The notes below the pieces were generated by a model that saw nothing but the letters and a program-made list of their open reading frames with translations, was not told the origin of the DNA and did no database searches. This document shows, in pieces, positions 8,073-15,938 of a DNA stretch of 64,000 nt. Every line of letters starts with the position of its first letter. The stretch's first letter is position 1. The DNA is from Stomatobaculum sp. F0698 (GTDB lineage Bacteria; Bacillota; Clostridia; Lachnospirales; Lachnospiraceae). Where the stretch lies: the NCBI RefSeq assembly GCF_030644385.1, contig NZ_CP130060.1:744001-808000 (forward strand), read 5' to 3'. The position numbers were made by a program, and so were the translations under genes.

Positions 8073-9033
8073 ATGAGAAAATTTGATTATTCCATATTAA
8101 AAGATAGAACATGGGATAATGGAATACTGTCATATGTCTCACAGATACAGGAATATAAAGGCAAGCAGGAATTATTTACAAGGCAAAAGCCGAGGGAGCT
8201 TAAACGCCTTATTGAGATAGCCAGGATACAGAATACGGAAAGCTCTAACCGTATTGAAGGGATTGTAACAACCAATCCAAGGTTAAAACAGCTTATGGAC
8301 GATAAGACCACGCCAAGAAATCGTGATGAAGAGGAAATTCTCGGCTATCGGAATGTTTTAGCTTTGGTGCATGAAGATTATAATGCCATACCGGTAAGAC
8401 CTAACTACATCCTGCAGATGCATAGGGATTTGCTGCGGTTTACAAATCTATCATATGGCGGGAGCTTTAAAACTGCGCCAAATGAAATAGACATGGTTCT
8501 TGGCAATGGAAAGAAAGATACTGATTCCGTGTTTTACACTGGATTTTCTCTGCATTCATCCATTTAATGACGGAAACGGAAGAATGAGCAGACTTCTTAT
8601 GCTGCTCCTGCTTTATCGCAGCGGATATATGGTAGGACAGTATATCAGTATCGAAAAGGCCATTGCGGATACGAAAGAGTCGTATTACAAGGCCTTGGCG
8701 GATGCCGACAAACTGTGGCATGAAGAAAAGAATGATCCGAAGCCTTTTATAAAATATATGCTGGGTGTTATACTTGCCTGCTACAGGGAATATGAGGCGC
8801 GAGTGACTATTGCGGAAAAAAGCGGGGGCAGAAGCACATCTTATGATATCGTAAAGGAATTTGTTCTGAATAAAATCGGTACATTTACGAAGCAGGAAGC
8901 GATGATGGCCTGTCCGAGTCTCGGAAGCTCCTCCGTGGAATCAGCCCTAAAAAAACTGGTCGAGGATGGAACCCTTACACGATTGGGAGCAGGAAGAAAA
9001 ACACACTATGTCCGATCGGATGCTGCAATCTGA
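8073..9033 (+). pseudogene. Fic-family AMPylase with C-terminal winged helix, copy 1 (deletion-frameshift)
   Basis: Fic proteins transfer AMP or related groups to target side chains. The N-terminal half runs from 8073 to about 8515 (contains SSNRIEGIVTTNPR, the inhibitory-helix-like region, and NEIDMVLGNGKKDT). Then the frame breaks, and the C-terminal half continues in another frame with the complete motif HPFNDGNGRMSRLL and a winged-helix tail (FTKQEAMMACPSL, VEDGTLTRLGAGRKTHYV). The expected stretch between GNGKKDT and LIPCF is missing, and the join falls at ATACTG, which is also found in copy 2 at the same place. A small deletion out of phase is therefore the likely cause. Full-length product is not made. 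Confidence 0.88.
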
Positions 9034-9102
9034 AATAGAAATATAAGAGGCAGTCAAGGGTTTATCGGGCTCTGATAACTTTGAAGTTGTAGAGGTGATA
9101 CG

Positions 9103-9492
9103 GTGTTATTTCACATTTTTAATTCTCGGGAGGAACGAAGGAACTATGGTGGTTCTGCATTCGTTGAAATACAATTTTGTAAGTTATCAAGTGGAACTGC
9201 CACAGATAAATTGGTTGCAGTTGATAGTATAAATAACTGGCAAGATGATTCTTTGTATATAGATGACGAAAATGTATTTTACAAAGAATACAGTAGTATT
9301 TTTGATTGTGGTATATATAACAATTTGAAATGCGGAACGGTAGATATATACGGAATCAACTACTATGCACCAGCTTTAATAGATTCTATTATAGAAAGAC
9401 TTCGTAGAGAAAAACCGGTAGATTATGAAGTATTGATAGAATGGTTGATTAAGTCAAGAAGATATAACGGATTCTACATTTTAGGGTTATAA
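9103..9492 (+). CDS. Small protein of unknown function
   Basis: A 129-residue, AT-rich gene starting at GTG 9103 after AGAGGTG. The protein has no signal peptide or membrane segment and is rich in Asn, Asp, Ile and Tyr (for example YYAPALIDSIIERLRREKP). I do not recognise its family. Its base composition resembles the CPBP gene and the membrane protein at 13991, suggesting acquired DNA. It directly follows the broken Fic gene; an immunity or orphan-cargo role is possible but unsupported. Confidence 0.55.
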   Translation: MLFHIFNSREERRNYGGSAFVEIQFCKLSSGTATDKLVAVDSINNWQDDSLYIDDENVFYKEYSSIFDCGIYNNLKCGTVDIYGINYYAPALIDSIIERLRREKPVDYEVLIEWLIKSRRYNGFYILGL

Positions 9493-9540
9493 ACAACTTC
9501 CAGCTTGCAGAGGCGGAAAGTTTGAAACTAGATTGCAAGA

Positions 9541-10314
9541 TCAAGTAGGACAGTCTGAAATAATTCCTCCGGCAAACTGTAGTGAAAGGATTTTCGGGGG
9601 AGCTGATTGATCCAGTCCTGGCAAGAACCGGCGAATCAATGAGTTCTGCTTTTCGTTTAGTCCGCGTTCGTAGGCGGAGTATGGATGAGCATAGTATATG
9701 GGTATCGTGGGAATTGTGATGGAGCGAAAAACTTGGCTGAATCGTTCCCCGTATAGCTCTCGGAGCGTTTTTAAACCTTGCTCAACCGCCTGTGTGCTTC
9801 TACCGGATATCGTCAACAAAACGGATTGTGACTCCTTTCGACCGACCACGGTATCAATCTCCCAATGCCCAAATTCTTCCCGCTGATTAATTACTGCTGC
9901 GGATGTCCCTTACGGTGTTGTTTACGTCTGACCTTTAGCGTGAGACCGATATTTCGAGCCTTTAACAATCCACGCTCAATGAAACAGCCCTTTTCTCCGG
10001 CAAGACCGCAAATCGTATCAGGTGCCGGATGCTTTGTCAGTATCTGCTTTACCGCAAAAGACACGAATTTCTTGGCTTTCGGAAGCTTTATGGGGCAATG
10101 ACTATTTCGTCTTCGATGTTCGTAGACGCGCTGTCCCGAATCTCCAAAGTAGCGCGTGTATGGTTCCGGATTCCGTCCTAACCCTTGCAATCCCGACTTC
10201 GCGCGCAATGCGACTTTTTGGGAGCTTTCATTGCAGCAGTACTTCAATCTGTGCGCACTTTTCGCGTGTCAGGTGGCGATATTTTCGATTTGTGTTATAC
10301 TCTTTCTGAGCCAT
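9541..10314 (-). pseudogene. IS30-family transposase, multiply frameshifted
   Basis: Read on the minus strand from ATG 10314 (MAQKEYNTNRKYRHLTREK, the usual N-terminus with HTH). It continues in other frames with RVYEHRRRNSHCPIKLPKAKKF and then VGRKESQSVLLT and YYAHPYSAYERGLNEKQNSL, the DDE-domain segments around the catalytic D and E. At least three frame changes and a missing stretch after SITIPTIPIYY make it inactive. An intact member has roughly 320-350 residues. No clear terminal inverted repeats were found by eye. Confidence 0.85.
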
Positions 10315-10446
10315 GGCGAACCTCCCGGTGTGGTGCTGTGTGGTAGCTTCATCATACCACGAGTTCGTCATCGGCTCTTTTTTATTGTCTTGGTTCATCT
10401 TACAATCATCCCTTTTGTAAATTTTCCATGAATACACATTTATATA

Positions 10447-10476
10447 TTGACAAGTGTGAATGTATATGACACACTT
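10447..10476 (+). promoter_or_regulatory. arsR promoter -35 with operator inverted repeat
   Basis: TTGACA (10447-10452) overlaps a perfect inverted repeat, AAGTGTG (10452-10458), 11 nt, CACACTT (10470-10476). Its place just before an ArsR-type repressor gene makes it a likely autoregulatory operator. Confidence 0.6.
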
Positions 10477-10501
10477 AGAACATCTCTTGGGAGGTGGAGT
10501 C

Positions 10502-10816
10502 ATGGGCTACAGAGAAGATGTCAAAAGGATAAAAGCGCTGACGGATGAAAACCGTCTGGCTATTATGATAGCACTCCGGCATGGTGAGAAGTGCGGCTGT
10601 GACCTGTTGGAGGAGCTTAATATCACGCAGTCCACGCTTTCCCATCATATGAAGATACTTGCGGACAGCGGACTTGTGGACTACTACAAAGAAGGCAAAT
10701 GGATGCATTACTCAATTTCCGCGGAGGGCGTGCAGTCCTTCCGGGAGATGATCGCAGCTTATGCGCGGTGCGACTGTGAGAATAATCCGGAAATCAGCTG
10801 CGGTTGCAAGAAGTAA
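10502..10816 (+). CDS. ArsR/SmtB-family metalloid-responsive repressor
   Basis: A 104-residue winged-helix repressor. The HTH is LLEELNITQSTLSHHMKILADSGLV. C31 and C33 in KCGCDLL match the alpha-3 As(III) site of ArsR, and three more cysteines occur in the tail (CDCENNPEISCGCKK). ATG 10502 follows GGGAGGTGGAG; an in-frame ATG at 10460 lies inside the operator and has no ribosome site. Family members release DNA on binding As(III), Sb(III) or a similar ion. It heads a cluster of permease, thioredoxin-like protein and broken acr3, which fits arsenic control. Confidence 0.88.
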   Translation: MGYREDVKRIKALTDENRLAIMIALRHGEKCGCDLLEELNITQSTLSHHMKILADSGLVDYYKEGKWMHYSISAEGVQSFREMIAAYARCDCENNPEISCGCKK

Positions 10817-10907
10817 GACTTAATAGGCAGTCCTTCGGGATTGCCTATATAAAGGCATAACACTTCGATACTTTTGAATATATCAAACTAAAGGAGATGT
10901 AAAACTT

Positions 10908-11918
10908 ATGGGCATAGGAGATTTCATTCAAAATCAGATACTGAGAATGAAGTGGCTTGAGTCGTTGATACACAGCCTACTTACATCACTGGGTCTGGAT
11001 ACGACTGCTCGCATTGGCGGCAGCATACAGTTCTTCCTCTATGATGTGATAAAGATCACTGTTCTGCTTTGCGTGCTGATCTTTATCATCAGCTATATCC
11101 AGAGCTATTTCCCGCCGGAGAGAAGCAAGAAAATCATGGGCAGATTCCACGGCATCGGAGCGAACACTGTGGCGGCGTTGCTTGGCACCGTAACGCCATT
11201 CTGTTCATGCTCGTCCATTCCTATTTTCATTGGCTTCACCAGCGCGGGACTGCCGCTGGGAGTGACGTTTTCATTCCTGATTTCATCTCCAATGGTCGAT
11301 CTCGGAAGCCTTGTTCTGCTGATGAGTATCTTCGGTGCGAAAATCGCTATCGTGTATGTGATTGTCGGACTCATTATCGCTGTGATTGGCGGTACGATCA
11401 TAGAGAAACTTCATCTGGAAAATGAGCTGGAGGATGTCGTAAAGAGTGCGCTGAAGGCGGGCAGCGTGGACATCACAGCTCCTGACCTGACACAGGAAGA
11501 CCGTCTCATCTTCTCCAAAGATCAGGTCATGGAAACATTTAAGAAGGTTTTTACCTATATACTGCTTGGCGTGGGCATTGGCGCACTCATCCATAACTGG
11601 ATACCGGAAAGCTGGATCGAAACGGTGCTTGGTAGTAAAAATCCGTTTGGGGTGATTCTCGCAACGCTGATAGGAGTTCCGATGTATGCGGATATTTTCG
11701 GGACGATCCCGGTAGCAGAAGCCTTGCTTGGAAAAGGTGCGTTGCTCGGCACGGTTCTGTCTTTTATGATGGCGGTTACCACGCTTTCCCTCCCGTCAAT
11801 GATTATGCTTCGGAAAGCCGTCAAGCCAAAGCTGCTGGGAATCTTCATCGTGATCTGCACGCTGGGAATCACCATTGTTGGATATGGCTTTAATCTTGCA
11901 CAAGGCCTGTTCATATAA
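10908..11918 (+). CDS. ArsP/DUF318-type permease
   Basis: A 336-residue inner-membrane permease with about 8 hydrophobic segments in two halves joined by a hydrophilic loop (about 175-205). The signature TPFCSCSSIPIF holds C99 and C101, which in this family (SO_0444/ArsP, formerly DUF318) are implicated in handling trivalent arsenicals. The second half has GVPMYADIFGTIPVAEALLGKGA. AAAGGAGATG precedes ATG 10908. Together with ArsR, the Cys-rich thioredoxin-like protein and Acr3 it forms an arsenic-type efflux cluster. This permease is the only intact transporter in it. Confidence 0.88.
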   Translation: MGIGDFIQNQILRMKWLESLIHSLLTSLGLDTTARIGGSIQFFLYDVIKITVLLCVLIFIISYIQSYFPPERSKKIMGRFHGIGANTVAALLGTVTPFCSCSSIPIFIGFTSAGLPLGVTFSFLISSPMVDLGSLVLLMSIFGAKIAIVYVIVGLIIAVIGGTIIEKLHLENELEDVVKSALKAGSVDITAPDLTQEDRLIFSKDQVMETFKKVFTYILLGVGIGALIHNWIPESWIETVLGSKNPFGVILATLIGVPMYADIFGTIPVAEALLGKGALLGTVLSFMMAVTTLSLPSMIMLRKAVKPKLLGIFIVICTLGITIVGYGFNLAQGLFI

Positions 11919-11954
11919 ATCACATAGGAGCATTGCTCCGGAAAGGAAATCATT

Positions 11955-12359
11955 ATGGCACTGTTTGGAAAGAAAAAAGAGGAAGTCAAAACCGAACCGA
12001 CCTGCGCCTGCAACGGGAATACTGAGGTTTACGAAGCGGAGGCTTGTTGCTGCGGTGGAAATTCTGCTGAAAAGAGCAACGAAAACAGCTGCTGTGGAGA
12101 GGCTGTAGATGGCATCCGTTGCATCAAGGTTTTAGGAGAAGGCTGCAAGAGCTGCCACGAGCAGTATGAGAATGCAAAGAAAGCCGTCGAAGAACTTGGC
12201 CTGTCGGTTGAGGTGGAATACATCACCGACATGGAGAAGGTCATGGCCTATGGAGTAATGAGTATGCCTGCATTGGTCGTGAATGAGCAGGTCGTATCGA
12301 TGGGCAAAGTTCTGAAAGCTGCGGAGGTCATCAAGCTGTTCGGCAAGTTAGGATTCTGA
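11955..12359 (+). CDS. Cys-rich thioredoxin-like protein of the ars cluster
   Basis: A 134-residue protein in two parts. Residues 1-50 are cysteine-dense (CAC, CCCGG, SCCGE), apparently a metal or metalloid-binding arm. Residues 52-134 form a small thioredoxin-like domain with GEGCKSCHEQ (C64, C67) and the cis-Pro region YGVMSMPALVV, as in the archaeal/bacterial 'redox-active disulfide protein' family. It probably shuttles electrons or delivers metalloid to the adjacent permease; that is inference from position and cysteines. GGAAAGGAAATC precedes the start. Confidence 0.82.
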   Translation: MALFGKKKEEVKTEPTCACNGNTEVYEAEACCCGGNSAEKSNENSCCGEAVDGIRCIKVLGEGCKSCHEQYENAKKAVEELGLSVEVEYITDMEKVMAYGVMSMPALVVNEQVVSMGKVLKAAEVIKLFGKLGF

Positions 12360-12362
12360 TAT

Positions 12363-12870
12363 GGAGGGGTATTCCTGTGCATGGTGGTCGGTGTTCTGGC
12401 GGGCGGTTCATTCCTGTTGTCCCGAAAACGCTTGGAAAGCTGGAAATTGACGGAATTTCTATCCCGATTGCCATCTTCATTTGGGGTGATGATTTATCCC
12501 ATGATGATGAAGGTGGACTTTCAAAGCATCAAGCAGGTCGGTAAAAATCCGAAGGGGCTCTTTGTCACATGGATCGTCAACTGGCTAATTAAGCCGTTTA
12601 GCATGTATGGGATTGCGTATCTATTCCTATTCATCATCTTCAAGGCATTTATCGAGCCGGAGCTTGCAACGGAATATCTGGCTGGAGCTGTCCTTCTCGG
12701 TGCGGCTCCCTGTACGGTGATGGTCTTTGTCTGGAGCACTCTGACAAAAGGAAATCCGGCTTATACGGTGGTGCAGGTAGCCACGAACGATCTGATCATC
12801 CTGATTGCCTTTGTACCCATCGTCAAGTTCCTGCGTGGTGTTTCAAATGTGTCGGTACCGTACAGCACAC
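12363..12870 (+). pseudogene. acr3 arsenite efflux gene, truncated at both ends and scrambled inside
   Basis: Residues encoded from about 12489 (GVMIYPMMMKVDFQSIKQVGK through GAAPCTVMVFVWSTLTKGNPAYTVVQVATNDLIIL) are clear Acr3, a BART-superfamily As(III)/H+ antiporter. The first membrane helix is mostly gone. Between about 12407 and 12490 the family sequence (VPKTLGKLEIDGISIPIAIF) is readable only in another frame: one base is lost near 12407 and one gained near 12491. The frame then stops matching Acr3 after SVPYSTL at about 12870, where a nitroreductase tail begins, so the last helices are missing. Not functional. Confidence 0.88.
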
Positions 12871-13029
12871 TTTATGGTCAAGATCAAGTGTCTGGATCTT
12901 GGAATCGGGTTGGCACATTTCCATCAGACCGCTTTGCAGGATGGTCTTCAGGGAAGTATGCATACAGAGAATGTCACTTTCGCTGTGCCTGAAGGGATGC
13001 ATTATGTTTTGACCTATATGGCTGAGTAA
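12871..13029 (+). pseudogene. Nitroreductase-like C-terminal remnant
   Basis: A 52-residue frame reads KCLDLGIGLAHFHQTALQDG, then AVPEGMHYVLTYMAE, and stops at 13029. The pattern LDxGIxLxHFxxxAxExGL followed by P-E-x-x-x-Y resembles the end of small nitroreductase-fold proteins. It is fused to the end of the acr3 fragment in a different frame. Confidence 0.5.
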
Positions 13030-13064
13030 ATGAAAGTGCATGATTCATACCCCTTTTGCTGTAG

Positions 13065-13193
13065 GAACAGACAGAAGCGATTACCGAATACTCGAAAACG
13101 CTTGCCAGACAGCTCATTGAGAAGATGACAGTCTATGATGAAAAACTGACGGTTGAATTCGAATCCGGTTTGGAAATTGATGCGGATGTATAA
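13065..13193 (+). pseudogene. Large serine recombinase, C-terminal remnant
   Basis: Forty-two codons without a start read AITEYSKTLARQLIEKMTVY, then LTVEFESGLEIDADV, and stop at 13191-13193. The L-x-x-L-[IV]-E-K-x-x-V-Y-x-x-K-x-x-V-x-F-x-S-G-x-E-I ending is typical of resolvase/recombinase proteins of integrative elements. It shows that an element once ended here. Confidence 0.6.
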
Positions 13194-13213
13194 GAGGTAT
13201 ACAGATAGGAAAG

Positions 13214-13245
13214 GCGCTCGGCGATGATCGAGTGTCTTTTTTTTC
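13214..13245 (+). terminator. Terminator after the recombinase remnant
   Basis: CGCTCG and CGAGTG pair around GCGATGAT, followed by TCTTTTTTTT. The related place before Fic copy 1 (7940-7966) is degraded. Confidence 0.55.
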
Positions 13246-13263
13246 GTTTGTCGGGTAAAAAGG

Positions 13264-13310
13264 CTCCCAAAGTAATTGGTTTTCTCCCAAATCGTTGATA
13301 TGATTGGGAG
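13264..13310 (+). promoter_or_regulatory. CTCCCAA/TTGGGAG operator array, second copy
   Basis: CTCCCAA at 13264-13270 and 13284-13290 and TTGGGAG at 13304-13310 match the array before Fic copy 1 with the same spacing. A -10-like TATGAT (13299-13304) replaces TATAAT. It now drives a decapitated gene. Confidence 0.6.
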
Positions 13311-13317
13311 TAAATCA

Positions 13318-13920
13318 CTGGAACCCTATGAAACGCCTGATGCCGTAACGAATATCTGTTAGAGTTATCAGGAAACTCTTGTGAAGGAGCTCACTCATCC
13401 ACTCATACTGATTCCGTGTTTTATACTGGATTTTCTCTGCATTCATCCATTTAATGACGGAAACGGAAGAATGAGCAGACTTCTTACGCTGCTCCTACTT
13501 TATCGCAGCGGATATATGGTCGGACAGTATATCAGTATCGAAAAGGCCATTGCGGATACAAAAGAGTCGTATCACAAGGCCTTGGCGGATGCCGACAAAC
13601 TGTGGCATGAAGAAAAGAATGATCCGAAGCCTTTTATAAAATATATGCTGGGTGTTATACTCGCCTGCTACAGGGAATTTGAGGCGCGAGTGACTATTGC
13701 GGAAAAAGGCGGGGGCAGAAGCACATCTTATGATATCGTAAAGGAATTTGTTCTGAATAAAATCGGAACATTTACGAAGCAGGAAGCGATGATGGCCTGT
13801 CCGAGTCTCGGAAGCTCCTCCGTGGAATCAGCCCTAAAAAAACTGGTCGAGGATGGAACCCTTACACGATTGGGCGCAGGAAGAAAAACGCACTATGTCC
13901 GATCGGATGCTGCCATCTGA
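13318..13920 (+). pseudogene. Fic-family gene, copy 2 (5' deletion plus nonsense codon)
   Basis: The frame from about 13318 reads EPYETPDAVTNIC, then a TAG at 13360-13362, then SYQETLVKELTHPLILIPCF and the full Fic motif HPFNDGNGRMSRLL with the winged-helix tail. The N-terminal half, including the inhibitory-helix region, is deleted, so the operator array is joined almost directly to mid-gene. GTG 13381 could restart translation and would give a 179-residue Fic core plus winged helix lacking the regulatory N-terminus. It nearly matches copy 1 after this point, and carries the segment copy 1 has lost. Confidence 0.85.
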
Positions 13921-13990
13921 AATAGAAATATAAGAGGAGGTCAAGGGTTTATCGGGCTCTGATAACTTTGAATTTGTGGAGGAATAGAGA

Positions 13991-14632
13991 ATGATAGCAT
14001 TCCTTGAAAAAATAAGAATGCCACAAAAGGGTGATACGTCAAAACAGATATTGGCAACTGCAGGATTTGTATTATTTGGCTTTGCACTTGGTGTGTTTCA
14101 GAAGTGGATTGACGGTACAGCTAGTAACTACTTACCAATGATTTTTCAACAACTTGATATTAGTAATTACTTTGGTAGGTTGGCATTATGGATTTTGTTG
14201 GGTATGATAATTTCTGTTTATTCGAAATCACCTTTAAGAGCTTCAATTAATACGTTTACGTTTTTTATAAGTATGTTGTCAGGCTATTATTTGTTTAGTA
14301 GTTTTGTTTTGGGATTCCTGCCAAGAACTTATATGATGATATGGATAGTAATGTCATTTGCATCATTTTTTATGGCATACATATGTTGGTATGCAAAAGG
14401 AAAAGGACCTATTGCAATTTTCATTTCGAGCATCATTATTGGGATATTATTAGCTCAGGCTTTTAGCCTTAGCCCATCACAAGGTTTTTATATGTATAGC
14501 CTTATGGAAGTGATCACATGGATACTAGGTATAATTATCTTATATAGAAAGCCAAAAGAATTTGCTGTTGTTTTAGGATTATCAATTGTAATTGCTTTTT
14601 TGTTTCAATCAGTTATGCCATATTTTGGGTAA
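13991..14632 (+). CDS. Polytopic membrane protein, possibly DUF6518-like
   Basis: A 213-residue AT-rich gene with a GGAGG-containing ribosome site (GTGGAGGAATAGAG) before ATG 13991. About six to seven hydrophobic segments follow a short basic N-terminus (IRMPQKGDTSKQ). It may belong to the DUF6518 group of unknown function, but I am not certain. It follows Fic copy 2 at the place where the 129-residue unknown protein follows copy 1: the spacer sequences after both Fic genes match, but the genes differ. So different cargo genes sit in the same position. Confidence 0.6.
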   Translation: MIAFLEKIRMPQKGDTSKQILATAGFVLFGFALGVFQKWIDGTASNYLPMIFQQLDISNYFGRLALWILLGMIISVYSKSPLRASINTFTFFISMLSGYYLFSSFVLGFLPRTYMMIWIVMSFASFFMAYICWYAKGKGPIAIFISSIIIGILLAQAFSLSPSQGFYMYSLMEVITWILGIIILYRKPKEFAVVLGLSIVIAFLFQSVMPYFG

Positions 14633-14638
14633 AAATAA

Positions 14639-14803
14639 ATCATCAACGCCCAGTTTATCGGGCTGAAAAACACCAGTGGACAACTTCCCTCAAAGCGGTT
14701 TTGTGGATGGTTTCTAAGCACAAAAAAATTGAAAACCTCTGACATCAACGGCGTTGTCCCACGACACTTGGAGTGTGTGGCGCTGTTGGAAAAGAAGTCA
14801 TAA
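14639..14803 (+). pseudogene. Gene tail ending HLECVALLEKKS
   Basis: A 54-codon frame without a convincing start reads LPSKRFCGWFLSTKKLKTSD and ends GVVPRHLECVALLEKKS. Only the last 12 residues are shared with the tail at 3476-3514. Family not recognised; the ending resembles RlmD/TrmA-type methyltransferases. A terminator follows. Confidence 0.35.
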
Positions 14804-14829
14804 GAATAAAGAACAGCTGAAGCAGAATA

Positions 14830-14873
14830 GCCTCCCACCGTCTCTTGAAAGAGAGTATGGCGGGAGGCCTTTT
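14830..14873 (+). terminator. Intrinsic terminator of module copy B
   Basis: GCCTCCC (14830-14836) pairs with GGGAGGC (14862-14868), followed by CTTTTTG. The left arm has ACCG where copy A has GCC, so the stem is weaker. Confidence 0.65.
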
Positions 14874-15030
14874 TGTCGCTCTTATGACAAGGGCAGTGGT
14901 ATCGACTTTTACGACAGGAAGCTATATGATTGAAGTGTAGCGACATTCCTAACGTTATGATTAAGAACCGTAAATGACGGATTTCAATTTCGATATTGAA
15001 GTCAAAACGTGACTGAAACGGGGGGTTCTT

Positions 15031-15888
15031 TTGCTGAGACGTTGTTCCGAAACCGATTTTGAACGGTATGCCGATTTTGCATATGAACTGGCGAGCGACT
15101 TAACAAAGTCCGGATATCCGACCTACTGCGACGGCATTAAGACGAAGGACATGTTTCTGGAACGGGCCAGAAAGGCGTTTGCATGCGAAGAGGAGCAGAT
15201 GTTGCTCTTTGAATCGGAAGGCAGGATTCAGGGTTTCATCCTCATGTATTGGCTTCCGAAGGACCGTTATCTCTCGACCTCGCTGTTTTTAACGAATACG
15301 GAGACCGAAGAGGCACTTTCCGAGTTTCTGGCCTATGCCAAAGACAAGTTTAAAGGCTATGATTTATATCTCGGCTTTCCGGCAGAGAATCAGTCTGCGG
15401 TCAATTATCTTGAGCGCCAAGGTTTTACTTGTATCGAGGATGACTACAACAACACCGCCTATCTTGAGCACCTCATACCCGCGGTTGACAATAAGGAAGT
15501 TCTGAAAATCGGGAGAGAGAATTATACGCGTTTTCGGCTGTTGCACAGTCAGTTTGAAGAAAACATGTATTGGAATTCGGCGCGCCTCTATGAAAAGCTT
15601 GAGAACTGGAGTATTTTTCTGGAAGAAAAAGACGGTGAACCGCGCGGTGCCGTTTACTATACCGCTGCGGGAGATGCGTGGTATGAGATTTTCGGTGTGG
15701 ATATGAATCGGCGTGAATACGATCCGCAATTGCTGAAAAATTTATTGAACGCAGCTTTGCGGGATGTAAAGCGCAGCGGTGGAATAGTGATGACTTTCTT
15801 TTGTGATGAAGTGTATGAGGAGGACGCGAAAGAATGCGGATTTCACTGTGTCGGAAATTACCGTTGCTATCTTATGCATTTGACCTGA
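15031..15888 (+). CDS. Tandem-GNAT acetyltransferase-like protein, copy B
   Basis: A 285-residue paralogue of the protein at 3737, with two GNAT-like halves (about 1-145 and 155-285). Differences are scattered substitutions such as IQGF for VQGF and DVKRSGGIV for DAKRSGGNV, so both copies are under similar constraint or are recent. It starts at TTG 15031 after a six-G run. The next gene, 50 nt away with its own GGAGG, is an intact GNAT-metallohydrolase fusion. The substrate is unknown. Confidence 0.78.
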   Translation: MLRRCSETDFERYADFAYELASDLTKSGYPTYCDGIKTKDMFLERARKAFACEEEQMLLFESEGRIQGFILMYWLPKDRYLSTSLFLTNTETEEALSEFLAYAKDKFKGYDLYLGFPAENQSAVNYLERQGFTCIEDDYNNTAYLEHLIPAVDNKEVLKIGRENYTRFRLLHSQFEENMYWNSARLYEKLENWSIFLEEKDGEPRGAVYYTAAGDAWYEIFGVDMNRREYDPQLLKNLLNAALRDVKRSGGIVMTFFCDEVYEEDAKECGFHCVGNYRCYLMHLT

Positions 15889-15938
15889 CGAATGAGAGAG
15901 GTGTTTTTACAGACTGATACAGTCGTTCGGAGGAAACG

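Noticed and set aside
8500..8570. Programmed frameshifting in the Fic gene.
   Set aside because: No slippery heptamer or downstream structure; comparison with copy 2 shows a missing stretch, so a deletion explains it better.
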